From Antedon mediterranea (Eukaryota; Echinodermata; Crinoidea; Comatulida; Antedonidae), in assembly GCF_964355755.1 (NCBI RefSeq), contig NC_092671.1, forward strand, positions 19,494,001 to 19,558,000: a stretch of 64,000 nucleotides of DNA, in the 5' to 3' direction. Below, piece by piece: positions 1 to 12,800 of the stretch (positions are counted from its first letter, which is position 1; each line of letters opens with the position of its first letter). Position numbers and translations under genes: made by a program. The notes beneath the pieces were generated by a model. That model was not told the origin of the DNA. It made no database searches and saw nothing but the letters and a program-made list of their open reading frames with translations.

Positions 1-3000
1 ACTCACAATATCATAAAACTCAATCCAGACAATTTACCTTCTATTGCAGCACATGATGCCCAAGGGAGTTTGTTTATTTGTACAATGATTATTAGCTATT
101 ATTAACTTACGTCATCTTTGATCTAAAGGCTAAAGTTGCCGTTACTTTATTTTGTAACACGAAATACGAAATGTAATTCTTATTTTAACAGAGCATTATT
201 CTGATAATATTATGTATCAACTCCTATAAAAGTATATGGGACATTCCAGCTAGAATTTGTATAGTCTTATAATTTTAATTTTCCTTTGTAGGATTATTTC
301 AAGTAGACATTGCATTTTACATTACATTTTAAATGTTGGTGCGTTTATGCCTCTTATGAACAAGACCATTTATTATGGAAGTTAACTATTTCAAATTGTA
401 TGACAGTGCGAACCACAATTAGGTGTCCTCCAAAAACATGAACAATGAAGATTAATAACAAAACATGCCATTTCGCTGTTTTAATAAAAGTCAATCACTT
501 CCATAGACAAAAACATGTTTTCAATTATAAAAAGACAACATAAATGGTTAATCTTTTGCTTAAATTACAGGGGTTTTTTTCTTCAGGTAAATAAATGTTT
601 AAAAAAAATTAAAATCGCATATTCAACAAAAACATTTAGGCCTAAACAACTTTATTTTTTCAGGTGCACAATATATCTTAAATGATAATAATTTTTAGTT
701 AATTAGTGCATTATGCAATTTTTTATTTAGTTAATAATGAACCATAGACCTAATATAGTAAAAACATAGGAACAAACCGTAGAAATTGACACTTACATTT
801 ATTAAACTGATATAGGCCTATAATAATAATATCTGAACATTCGGAGTGTTTAGTGTAGAGTTGCTGGCTGATATATAACCATATATGTCAAAATTAATTT
901 ATTGTTTTAATTTTGAATTTGAGTCGTTGTTGACTGAACGGGAATGAATGTTACTTTGTCTATGTTAACTATACCAAAGACGTTCAACGTTCCGACAATA
1001 ATGTAAAGGCGACATAGGCCTATATAAACGGTACATCGATCAATCATAAGTTATTTTATGGTAAAACGCTTGGCTATAAAGAATCATAATGCTTAACCAT
1101 GATAAGCAGTAACGACATTCACCATTATAAGTTGACGACATCAGCAATAATTACCTACTCAGCAGCAACAGTAAATAGTTCAATACAGTAATAAATGCTA
1201 TTTTAACTGGGGTTTAATGCGCTTGGTTCATTATCTATCGTATCGAACATAGTGCTTTTAGTTGATCAACGATAATATTTTAGACTAATTATTGACTAGG
1301 CATAATGTATAAATGAGAATTGGTGGGAACCAAAGTCGGTCTATTACTTGCATCGTCGGTTGAGAAGGCAACAACCGACCCTAATAAAATGTAGGCTATA
1401 CACATGATGTGTTATTTACGATACAAAGCTTTATTCAGCAGGCAACGCATAATGATATTTAATTTAATATTTACTAATTGTATTAGTTCAAATGTTTAAA
1501 ATCAGTAGGCCTACAGTAACTAAGATATAGACACTTTGAATTGCAATTTACAATTATATTATACGGCTGTCCCGTAGGTAACAGTATACAATCACTGCGA
1601 AAAGACTGTTATTGTCTACAGAAGAAAATCCCTATTTTTACCTCCGAATGCAAAGTGTTGAAAATAGAGAATTCGAAGAGCGCGGCGCGGTTGAGAACCC
1701 ATCAGATATTCTATGAATTGCATGCACATTTTAGGGATCAAGCGCGTAACGGGGTTCTGAATCATTACCCGAGAGACATTTTTTCTAGCATAAGTAAATT
1801 CAGAATTCTAAACTAGACAGGTGAAGTCATCATAAGTCTATCGATTTATTTAATTCAGTGACAGTGAATGTTTTAACGCTTCATCTTCTTCCCATAATAT
1901 TGCTGTCTAAGGAGCCTAAGGAGCATCTTGGTTGAAAGTTCAGTTTGTTGGCCTAAAAAAATTAGTGCGGTACATTATTACTCAATCATTCAAATTATAA
2001 GCCTACATAATTTTCTGTAAATAATGCATAAACATTTTATATCAGTCTTCTTCATTTAGTCCCACTGTCAAAAACTTAGGGCCTGCAAAGAACCTTAATT
2101 TTTAATTTATGACACGGTTTTAAAGAAATTGTTATTAAGTAATTCAAAATACATAAATTAACATTCTTTTGTGGAAGACCCTGTAACCCAATGTTGTCTA
2201 GGTTTTTCTCTAAAATCTCGAGTATTTATCGCTTAGGCCCTACTGGTAGTTAAGTTGTTAATCGGCCCAATTCCAATATTTTAATTTATATATCGTAATT
2301 AAAGCCCCGCCACATGCACACACACAGTATTGTATTAAAACACATTTATATTTGTAGTAGAATCCATTGACTTCCATGATCTATAATTGACCAAGTACTT
2401 TGATAAAATTTTTACTATATTTTATCACTTCTTGATATAATTGTGTTGTATTTTTTCATATTTAGGGAGAATTTATTTGATTATACATGCTACCATATTA
2501 CACCCACAAAATTAAACGCCTTGTTTGGATAAACGCCTCCCTCGCGAATAAACGTCCCTCTAAAACTCCTCCTGAACAATAAACGCCCCGGGTCGTTTAT
2601 TCGAATAAATACGGTTTTATTATAAATTAAAATTATAATGAAAGTAGGTCTAACTGTAAGGTTGAGATTTAATAACGTCGAGAAAATCGGCTCCCATCGC
2701 GACAACAAAAGGACCATGGCGCCCGTACAAAAATACGGGCGCCAAGTACGAAGACACGACACCCATGGCGAAGAATCACTCCGATGTGGAGACAACAAAA
2801 TAGACCTCATGGCAAAATGGTGACAACGACGACGCCGATGAAGGATGAAGGCGAGAAAGATTACGATGAGGACTCTATTTAACAAAGCAACGACCAACAG
2901 TTTTTATAATAGTTCATGATATTAAACAACTTAAGCAGACATATTGTAACTGGGGGTGAAATCAGTTAATACATTTTAATTATAATGATAGGCCTATACA

Positions 3001-5400
3001 ATAAAACAATGCTTTATATAAACGTAATTTGCCGGAGTTAAGAATAGACATAACTAATTTAATATTAAATAGTAAACTCATTGTCAAGGACATTTTTCGA
3101 TTGTTTATTACGACTTAATATCTGCTTAATTATCCATTGTTCAAAACAATCCAAATGCAAATAAATAAATAAATATGTAAATTAAACATTATTAACTCTC
3201 CAACATTAAAAAGATTTTTTGGCAGATTTTAATATTTTCACAATTTCTACTGATCAACATTCATTTAATTTATTCTAATATCCTTTGCAATGAACCCCGT
3301 TGCAAATTGTATCACTCTGTAGACAATCATTGTAATCGATATTTTATTTTACTATTTTGTGTTGTTTAATTGTAGTTGGAAACCTTACATAATGTGGCAT
3401 TCAATTGGTTTACATCACGTACACATTTATTGACAATTACATTTACAATATTTAGTAGTATACTAAAAGAAGCGAGTGCTTGTCAGTTTGCTAACTATTT
3501 AAATGCATTTAAATGTACAACATTCAACACAAATGATGTACAAAAAAACATCATGGGTCGCCCACGACCGGTCAGCACCTTCGGTTTACGAACAGTTGTT
3601 TTCGTAAAACTTAAAAGACTCAATAGATTTTATTGAGTTTATGACTACTTGGTTTATGTTCCTAAATATTCCTGTTCCTAAGTGGTGGTCGTCAGCGACT
3701 AATTATTATACCTTTGGGTGCAAGTTGCTTGTGTGATAGTATAAACTGTAAACAAGGAGAGAGAAACAGTTACTATATTCACACTCTTCATTCAACTCAT
3801 CAATAGAGTTTATAGTTCATTAACATTTATAATGACTTTCCACATGAATTCTTTACGGGGTTGTACAAATTAAATCGCTAATTATATCAAGGCACACGTA
3901 CTTAATTTCAAATGAATCATAGTGTATACAATATTTAACTTAACTTAAATAAAAATAAAGTGAAATGGGGGCGTTAAGATTATTCAGAATACAGTAATAT
4001 TGAAGACTCCAACAGAAATAAACCTGAGCAAAAGTGTTTTTTTGGAATTATTACAATACGCCATTAACGATAGACCGCTGTATACAGCATATCAACTTCT
4101 TTATAATTGATTTTAATATCAGTTTAAACGTCACTTTAAAGTGCAGTTCAATGTTGGGCTATACTAAAGAAACACTAAGGTGACTGTTTGGCCTATATTG
4201 TCACACCATGCTGAGGTAACTGGCACAATTAAAATAACATTTGCACAGAAATACTGCCAATTTTTAATATATTATGCCTATAAATTTAAAGGTAGGTTGT
4301 AATAATACCTACGTAACCAGAAGACAAGTTCAACTTTATTTACCTTCTCTTTAAAAGAATACCAATTTCCAATGCATTATTTCCTTACCAGCAGAAAATA
4401 ATATTTGTTTCATCTAATGTAGTTATCAAATTGCAGTCAAGTTTAGGTTGTTCCCATTTAGGTAGAGTGACAGCTAATAAATTGGATTTTTTCTAGACAA
4501 TCTGGAAAACAAAAAAGGACAAAGCTCTGATTCGGGTTATTTTATGACGGTAGCACGAATTATTTTACGGGCAACACGAACCATCAGGCGTCGACCCACT
4601 TCTATGTATTAAAATCTTATTAAACATATTGGTATTAATTTTACTTGTTATTTTAATTGATACCATTTCGTTTTCTCTTATCTCTTCTAGGCCTATAACA
4701 TTTTAAAAATTCGTCATAAATGTAGGCTTTATTGCCATCCAACATACCATCGCTAACATACAGCAGGTCCTTCGTAATTTAGTTTTTTTTACTTAAAAAA
4801 TTCAAGTAAAATTCACCCTTGACATTTTGGAATCATGGCATTTTCACCATCACTCGACACAGCCAACAGACTTGTTGTCATCAACCGACTTGTTTCTAAC
4901 GAATGTTGTCTTTCGACCACACTATCAGCTGACTAAGTGACCTTTAAACGGTGTTCTGCCGCTTAAACAGCCAACCAACATTTGTTGTCACCAACTTGTT
5001 GTCATCCGACGTGTTGCCACCACCTTTCAGCAACATAATCAACGTGACCCCTCAAAATGATATCGTCACAATTAAGACCAACATGAATCTAATCATTGCC
5101 GACAAACAACCTATGTTCATTTGTTTTTATAAAATAGGCCTTTGCCAGCATAAATATTGTTGCTTAACCTATGCACATACACTCTCACGTACATTAAGTC
5201 CGTGTAAACATACATTTCATCCCAAACTGTGTCCAGGCATTGGCGCTGTATGGCTTAAGGCCTTGCCAACATAGGACTTACTGCGGCCGTCCAACTAGCT
5301 GTGTTCATCGGAAATTGACTCTGTCCTTTCCAACATAAATTTTGCAGCCAAAACTGCAGTGCTTATCATACCTTGTCGCCTCAAGTCTTTGCCAACATAT
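1..5400. other. Upstream region with no recognised gene
   Basis: AT-rich DNA with no exon I can support on either strand. The signal-peptide exon and the first EMI exons of the MEGF-like gene should lie here or further left, but I could not identify them. Visible items are scattered TAGGCCTA palindromes, a patch at about 2510-2620 with repeated AAACGCC-like words (probably a decayed short transposon), and a perfect hairpin at 2718-2743. The stretch from 4840 to 5450 looks like worn copies of the minisatellite that follows. Confidence 0.5.
2718..2743. repeat. Perfect GC-rich hairpin
   Basis: Ten-base arms GGCGCCCGTA and TACGGGCGCC enclose a six-base loop, CAAAAA. It sits in a more GC-rich patch of about 250 bases that differs from the surrounding AT-rich DNA. 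It may be part of an old DNA element. Confidence 0.6.
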
Positions 5401-5456
5401 GACGTCCAACCTGTAGCTGAAAATAACTTTGTCTTCTTAGGACCCTACGAAAATAC

Positions 5457-6105
5457 CTTGCAGCCCAACCGTGTTCACCAGACTTTGTCTCTTTAGGACC
5501 CTACGAAATTACCCTTTAGCCCAACCGTGTTCACCAGACTTTCTCTCCCTAGGACCCAACCAAAATACCTTGTAGCCCAACCTTGTTCACCAGACTTTGT
5601 CTCCTTAGGACCCAACCAAAATACCTTGTAGCCCAACCTTGTTCACCAGACTTTGTCTCCTTAGGATCTACGAAAATACCTTGTAGCTCAACCGTGTTCA
5701 CCAGACTTTGTCTCCTTAGGACCCAACCAAAATACCTTGTAGCCCAACCTTGTTCACCAGACTTTGTCTCCTTAGGATCTACGAAAATACCTTGTAGCTC
5801 AACCGTGTTCACCAGACTTTGTCTCCTTAGGACCCTACGAAAATACCTTGTAGCCCAACCATGTTCACCAGGCTTTGTCTCCTTAGGATCTACGAAAATA
5901 CCTTGTAGCTCAACCGTGTTCACCAGACTTTGTCTCCTTAGGACCCTACCAAAATACCTTGTAGCCCAACCGTGTTCACCAGACTTAGTCTCTTTAGGAC
6001 CCTACGAACATACCTTATCGTCCAACCGTGTTCACCCGACTTGGTCTTCCTAGGACCTACGAAATACCTTGTAGCCCAACCGTGTTCACCAGACCTTGTC
6101 TCCGT
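5457..6105. repeat. 58-bp minisatellite, about 11 copies
   Basis: Tandem units of about 57-59 bp contain GTTCACCAGACTTTGTCTCC followed by TTAGGA. Two unit types, differing at the stretch after TTAGGA (a short form with TCTACG and a longer form with CCCAACC or CCCTACG), tend to alternate, so the array grew partly by copying dimers. Long open frames on both strands are by-products of the repeat. Degenerate copies extend to the left. Confidence 0.9.
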
Positions 6106-6774
6106 TTTCCTTGCTAACCGATATGAATGTTGTTATTACAAAATAGAAAAACATAAAATAATGATTACTCTATTAGAAAATTATTGTACGTAAATAATTT
6201 GTCGTCATTGTTACCCATTTAAAATATTTAAACACAATTCGATTACTATGTTGCTTTGATCTATTGTAACTTAGTATTAGTAAAATTACAATATTCTACC
6301 ATATATTTTTTGAATTTGGATAATGTAAACGAATTTATCAACATCGACAGAAATTATTATGTTTTTTTCTTAAGCCCATGTCCGGTCTTCACTTCACCGT
6401 TTCTTGATTTGTCTGTTTTAATTTATTTTTTAACAGCTTAAAAACTGTAGAAAAAAAGAGGTGTAACTAATATTTAAACACATTTGTTTTAAATATGCAA
6501 TATCTAATAGCAGTTACAAATTCAAATCATATCTTGTATGGTAATGTATTATTGTCGAGGTTCATAAACACAAAAACGTATAGGAGGCAAGAATACGGTC
6601 TGAGAGATATTGAAAAGGGATCTCAATAGCATCGATTATTATAAAAACAGACAAATTCTAAATGTAGAATTATAAATTGCCTTTTTTTTTCTGGATTCTA
6701 CGGGAGGCCCTCCTCTTTATCCAAATTCTAAGCCTCATTAATATGTTTAATCATATTGTTTTTTTTAAATGTAG

Positions 6775-6857
6775 GTTTGTAGATGCCGGTGGTATTGAGC
6801 ATACACGTTTTGTCTGTTGTGGTGGTTGGTTACAGCAAGGAAACGATTGCACAAGGC
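6775..6857 (+). CDS. MEGF-like exon: end of EMI domain
   Basis: An 83-nt exon between tgtag and GTAAGT, entering in phase 2 and leaving in phase 1. It reads RFVDAGGIEHTRFVCCGGW and then LQQGNDCTRR. The CCxGW followed by a spaced glycine and cysteine is the usual end of an EMI domain (CCPGW in most relatives). The codon completed with the next exon gives proline, leading directly into the first EGF repeat. Confidence 0.75.
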
Positions 6858-9800
6858 GTAAGTAAAACTAAGATTAGTTTTTATAACTTTATTTTTACTT
6901 CAAATCATATGTAAATATATAGAACATAAAACTCTTACTTTGAGCTTAAGTTCATACGGGTGGAATTCAAGTAAATTGTTAGTTTGTTGTTGCGGGTATT
7001 CGTTCGATAGTATTCTTATACTTATTAATGAGAAGGTGATTATAATGCATGATGTGATAATATAATTTTAATTATAATTTGATAATGATGATAATGAAAA
7101 AGGGATAATGCGAGGATACATCAGATGCAAATGTGTGTATTGATGGAAATATAATATTACTATGAAGAAACGACATATAGACAAAATAAGATGATGTTGA
7201 AGTGTGTTTATTGACCTTGAATAGCAAAAGGTTGGTGCACTGTATAATCACAATAGTTACTAGTATCCAAAATTGAACACTCTTTTATGTATATGTATTA
7301 AAAATTGATCAAATAAAGATGCCATCCTTTTAAGAAATCAATAGAATTCTAAACGCGTATACAGATAAATTCTCAAGATGATTGTGAGAATAATACATGA
7401 TGAACAGTGCGTTACCAATGCTTTGAGTTATCTATTTCTATTTACCATATGGTCATTTATTTGTCATTCGGTCTATTGGGACTTACTTACTGGATTTAAG
7501 AATTCGAAGGAAGTTTCGAGCTTGTTTTGGTATATAACGTTATCAATTATTAAATACATAATTATATATTATACATAACAATAATTGATCTATTTGACCA
7601 AACCCGTTTATGCTATATCGATCACTTTCAAGGACATTCAGGTTATCTAAATGAAATAAAGTACTTTCATATCATATACAGTATGCAAACGCCTACTGTA
7701 TTTCTTTGTAATATTCTATCACTATTTCTGTCGATTAACGTAGATGTGGAAGTAGAAGTTTGTTTCCAGTTAGGATTACGTATAATAAACGATATACGCC
7801 ATAGAACAATACAATACGTGCACTTTATTTGCAGAAACATATCCGGTAATTGATACACAGACTGTTTAGATATCAGTTAGGCCTATTTGTGATCGAAAAT
7901 ATTAGTAGGTCCATGATGAGACCAACGTTGACGAACCATAGTTACCTGTATATAAAATGATAATAATTAGTACGGCCCTACCCATCACAAAGATTTCGCT
8001 GGTGCCGGACTCACGCCAGGCAGCAGGCCTACATAAGAAAGACCTTACCACGATCATCACATTGAACACTGATTGTCCTCTTGTGTATGTGCATTGAATC
8101 AATGACTTAATGGGCTTAAGTTAGGAGAAACTAAAACTATTTTCCAAGACACGCAGAAGTACTGTGTATATATTTATAAAGCCATACATATTATAATCAA
8201 GTGAACGACGGCGAGTTGGAACTATAGATGTATATTATGACAACATTCATCACATTTCATTAAAACATTAGAATTCATGACTTTTTGTGTATTGCGCAGA
8301 AAAAAAGATGATAATAGCTTACAAGGATAAATTTAACTAACCAGTATAACTTCTTATGTGTCTCTCATCAACTTTCAATTAGTAAATACTCTATAATAAT
8401 AAAATACTGTGAAATTTAAATTATACGTTCGGGAAATTAATTTATTCAATAAGTTATGTTAATTATATTTCTTTATTTGCCAGCGTGTCCACCTAGAACA
8501 TGGGGCGAAGATTGCGGTGGGCAGTGCCATTGCCTGCAAGGGTCTACTTGTGATCACGTGACGGGTGTTTGTAAGTGTATGGTTGGCTGGGCAGGTGAAA
8601 CGTGTGATCAGAGATGTGCACCAAACACATATGGAGAAAATTGCAGTCAAAAGTGCACGTGCGAAAACGGCGCAACGTGTGACCTGGGTACAGGACAATG
8701 TAAGTGTCCACCTGGAGTATACGGACGTAACTGTGAACTTCTTTGTCCACCTGGATTTTATGGTGTTGGGTGTACGAAAAGGTAACCTTTGATTCCCATT
8801 TTAGCCAACTATGAAATTATTATCTATTTATAATAATATAATATAAAAATGATATAACAAGTTTGTTTCTGTAATCTAATTTGTTCATGCGAAAATAGGT
8901 AATGCATAATACAATGTATATATTTTATGCCTACTTAATTTCCTTCTAACTTCAATTTTTAAACTGTTATTATGTTTGGCAGTTCATATTTCCTCTACAT
9001 CTAAACTAATTCACGTGTTTATTTAATTTAACTTGACTCTTTAAATTTTTAAAAACATGATTCATTTTCCAGATGTGGATGTCAAAATAATGGATTGTGC
9101 GACCATGTGGACGGAACCTGTACGTGTCCGTCTGGGTACATTGGTAACAAATGTGAACGTACTTGCCCCAGCGGATTTTACAGCGTAGGATGTACAAGTC
9201 AATGTAGTTGCCATGCTAATTCAACGTGTAACCACGTAGATGGCTCGTGTAAATGTGCAGCTGGATACACAGGGACAACATGCCATGAGACTTGTTCACC
9301 TGGTACATGGGGTGTAGATTGTCTGCAAATTTGCAGGTGTCAAAATGGTGGAAAATGCGATATGCTCACAGGGGATTGCACATGCGCACCTGGTTGGAAA
9401 GGTAGACGTTGTAACAAGATGTGTGATTGGTCTAAATACGGACAGGATTGCGCTTCAACGTGCGCATGCCAGAATGAGGCTGGTTGTAGCAATGTGGACG
9501 GTACTTGTTTCTGTACACCCGGATGGGTCGGTGAAAATTGTGAAAGAATGTGTAATCGAGGATGGTATGGGTTAGGATGTAGAAAAAGATGTGACTGTCC
9601 ATTGTCCGGGCAATGTGACCATATTACCGGTAAATGTTTCTGCCCAATCGGATTTCAAGGACGTGCTTGCAATGAAACTTGCACAGATGGATTTTTTGGT
9701 CTTGGATGTCGAAGGAAATGTCACTGCGCTAATAACGCTAAATGTGACAACATAAAGGGAAACTGTATCTGCAAACCTGGATGGAAAGGCAAGTACTGTG

Positions 9801-12800
9801 AATTACCTTGTGATGAAGGCTTTTATGGACTGGGATGCAACAGCACGTGTCCATGTGAAAATAGTGCAAGTTGTGATCACATATCAGGTTCTTGTCTTTG
9901 TCTACGAGGATGGTCGGGTGACAGATGTCAGGAAAAATGCCCCGCTGGTACTTTCGGACTTCATTGTGCAATGAAATGTGGATGCAACAATGGAGCAAGG
10001 TGCCATCACATTACAGGGAAATGCACTTGTACTGAGGGATGGCAAGGTACGATGTGTAATAGGCCATGTAATACTGGATATTACGGTCAAGGCTGCAATC
10101 AGGTATGTTCATGTCGAAATGGTGCCGAATGTAATAATGTTAATGGTTCTTGTACGTGCCAACCCGGTTGGCAAGGTGCTATTTGCTCGCGTGAATGTGA
10201 TAAAGGTTTCTATGGTTTACGATGCAATGAAACATGTCAATGTGAAAATGGGGGTCAATGTAATCATGTGACAGGAACCTGTACTTGTCAATCTGGCTGG
10301 CTCGGACCAACTTGTAACGGAACGTGTCCTCAAGGAAGATATGGAAACAAGTGTTCGCGTTTTTGCAATTGTCTAAATAACGCCCAATGTGATCCAGGAA
10401 CAGGTGCCTGCTCCTGTTCAGCTGGTTGGAAAGGAACCACATGTAGTGTCCCTTGTACTGGAACAGAATATGGTCCAGATTGTGCTTTAAGATGCCAATG
10501 TAAAAATGGAGCAACGTGTAATAGATTCGACGGCTCTTGTACGTGTACTATCGGATGGGATGGAAAATATTGTCATGAACATTGTTTGAATAACACATTT
10601 GGTGAGGGATGTAGAACAAAATGCCTGTGCAAAAACAACGCCTCGTGTCATCATATAACTGGTGAATGCACTTGTAAGGCTGGGTGGATGGGCAACCATT
10701 GCGGATTTACTTGCATCCAAGGATTGTATGGTCCAGGATGCCATCAACGTTGTCAATGCCCACGAGGTCTTACGTGTTCCCCAATTGATGGGTCATGTAT
10801 CTGCGAGCCTGGATGGACTGGTAGGCTATGTGATACGCCTTGTCGAGAAGGAAATTTTGGTCAGGCATGTGCTTATAAATGTCAACCATGTGGCCATGGA
10901 GCTAGATGTGACCATGTCAATGGAAACTGCTTGTGTTCTCCAGGATGGACCGGGCCTTCTTGTATAACAAAATGTCCTACCGGATTTTACGGACCGTATT
11001 GTAGGAACGCATGTTCTTGTGAGAACGGAGCACTCTGTGACCCAGTCTATGGAACATGTATATGTCCACCGGGGTGGATAGGAGACACGTGTTCTGAAAC
11101 ATGTCCTCCAGCTACGTACGGCCTAAATTGCAAACATATTTGCCGATGCGAAAACCTCGGTGTATGCAACAGTGAAAATGGATCTTGTGATTGTACAGAG
11201 GGTTGGACAGGTGAACGTTGTCACATATCTTGTCCATCTAAGACATTCGGAACTAATTGTGAACAGTCATGTAAATGTCAGAATAACGCCACATGTGACA
11301 GATTCACTGGCCAATGTATGTGTGCATCAGGCTGGAAGGGACCTGCTTGTATGGTAACATGTCCTTCTGGCACATGGGGTCCACAGTGCACAGACAAGTG
11401 TAACTGTCAAAATAATGCAACTTGTGACCCCACTGTAGGGTGTAAGTGTACGCCTGGATGGAAGGGAGTCTATTGCACAGTGCCATGCGACTATGGCACG
11501 TATGGAGATAACTGCAAGTTCAATTGTTTGTGCGAGAATGGAGGCGTGTGTAACCATATTACTGGTTGTATATGTGAACCAGGGTGGAGAGGCAAACGGT
11601 GTTCTAGAACATGTCCATCTGGATACTATGGACATAATTGTACTTCGAGGTGTTCATGCAGCAGCAACGGCGTCTGCCATCATGTTGATGGATGCGTTTG
11701 TGCACCTGGATTTATTGGTGATAACTGTGAAAATGCATGTCCTATTGGTTGGTATGGTGACAGATGTACGAAGCTCTGTGAATGTCAGAATGGAGCGACA
11801 TGTGATGCTACTCACGGCTGTATGTGTCGGTCTGGTTGGACTGGCGAAAAATGTACCAAATTATGTCCACTTGGCACATTTGGTGAAAATTGTAGCAGAC
11901 AATGTGATTGTCAGAATGGCGCAGATTGTGACCCTGTACGTGGATGTGTCTGTGCCCCTGGATGGCGGGGCAGTCGTTGCACGCGGCCGTGTTCGAGTGG
12001 CACATATGGATCGGAGTGTAAATATAGATGTGAGTGCCACAATGGAGCAACATGTAGTTCCCAATTGGGATGTGTTTGTACAAATGGTTGGCAAGGAGGA
12101 TTTTGTAATGTCACTTGTCCATCAGGTTATTACGGCAGCGGATGTCTACAAAAATGTTCTGACAAATGTCCAAGTGGATATACATGCAATGCTTTTAGTG
12201 GAATATGTGAATGCCCATCAGGATATAAAGGCCCAAGGTGAGTTTATCATACTTGTGGACATCTATCATAGAAGTGTATTCATCAAATCAGATTGTAAAT
12301 GTGGAAGTACATACAAACCATTATAATGTATTTCCTCGAAAACAAATAATGGTTTTATAATGTTTTAATTGAATTATATCATGTCATATTACCATTATTT
12401 ATTTAATAATAATGTTCTTGAAATTAAAATTTAATGGATGGAAACGATGAGATGAGGAGGTGGTTCCAATACTGTTGATGTAATCTAATTCCATCTTCTT
12501 TAATTTATTTTAATTTATAGTTGTTTACATCGATGTGAGCCAGGGTTTTATGGAGCTGGATGTCAAATGATATGTAATTGTGCCGAGAATTTGGTATGTG
12601 AATCGGTAACTGGTATTTGCATCGGTGAGTAGTCCTATCACAACTCTCGTTTAATTTTAGAAGTAAACTATATTAAATTGAATGGTTTATGCAGGTTGCA
12701 ATATTACATGGCATTAAATACGTCCTTGTGGCTTTAGCTAAATATAATATTTAAAGTACAGTAATGAGGAATAAATATTGCAACTTTTAAGCATGTATTT

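Noticed and set aside
2490-2897. 135-residue open frame on the - strand in the GC-richer patch
   Set aside because: Spans repeated AAACGCC words and a hairpin; no domain, splice sites or coding pattern.
5549-6053. Long open frames on both strands in the 58-bp array
   Set aside because: They repeat with the array period on both strands and have no splice or start context; by-products of the minisatellite.
9006-12114. Many alternative frames inside the giant EGF exon on both strands
   Set aside because: Only one frame shows cysteine spacing and phase-correct splice joints; the others are shadows of it.
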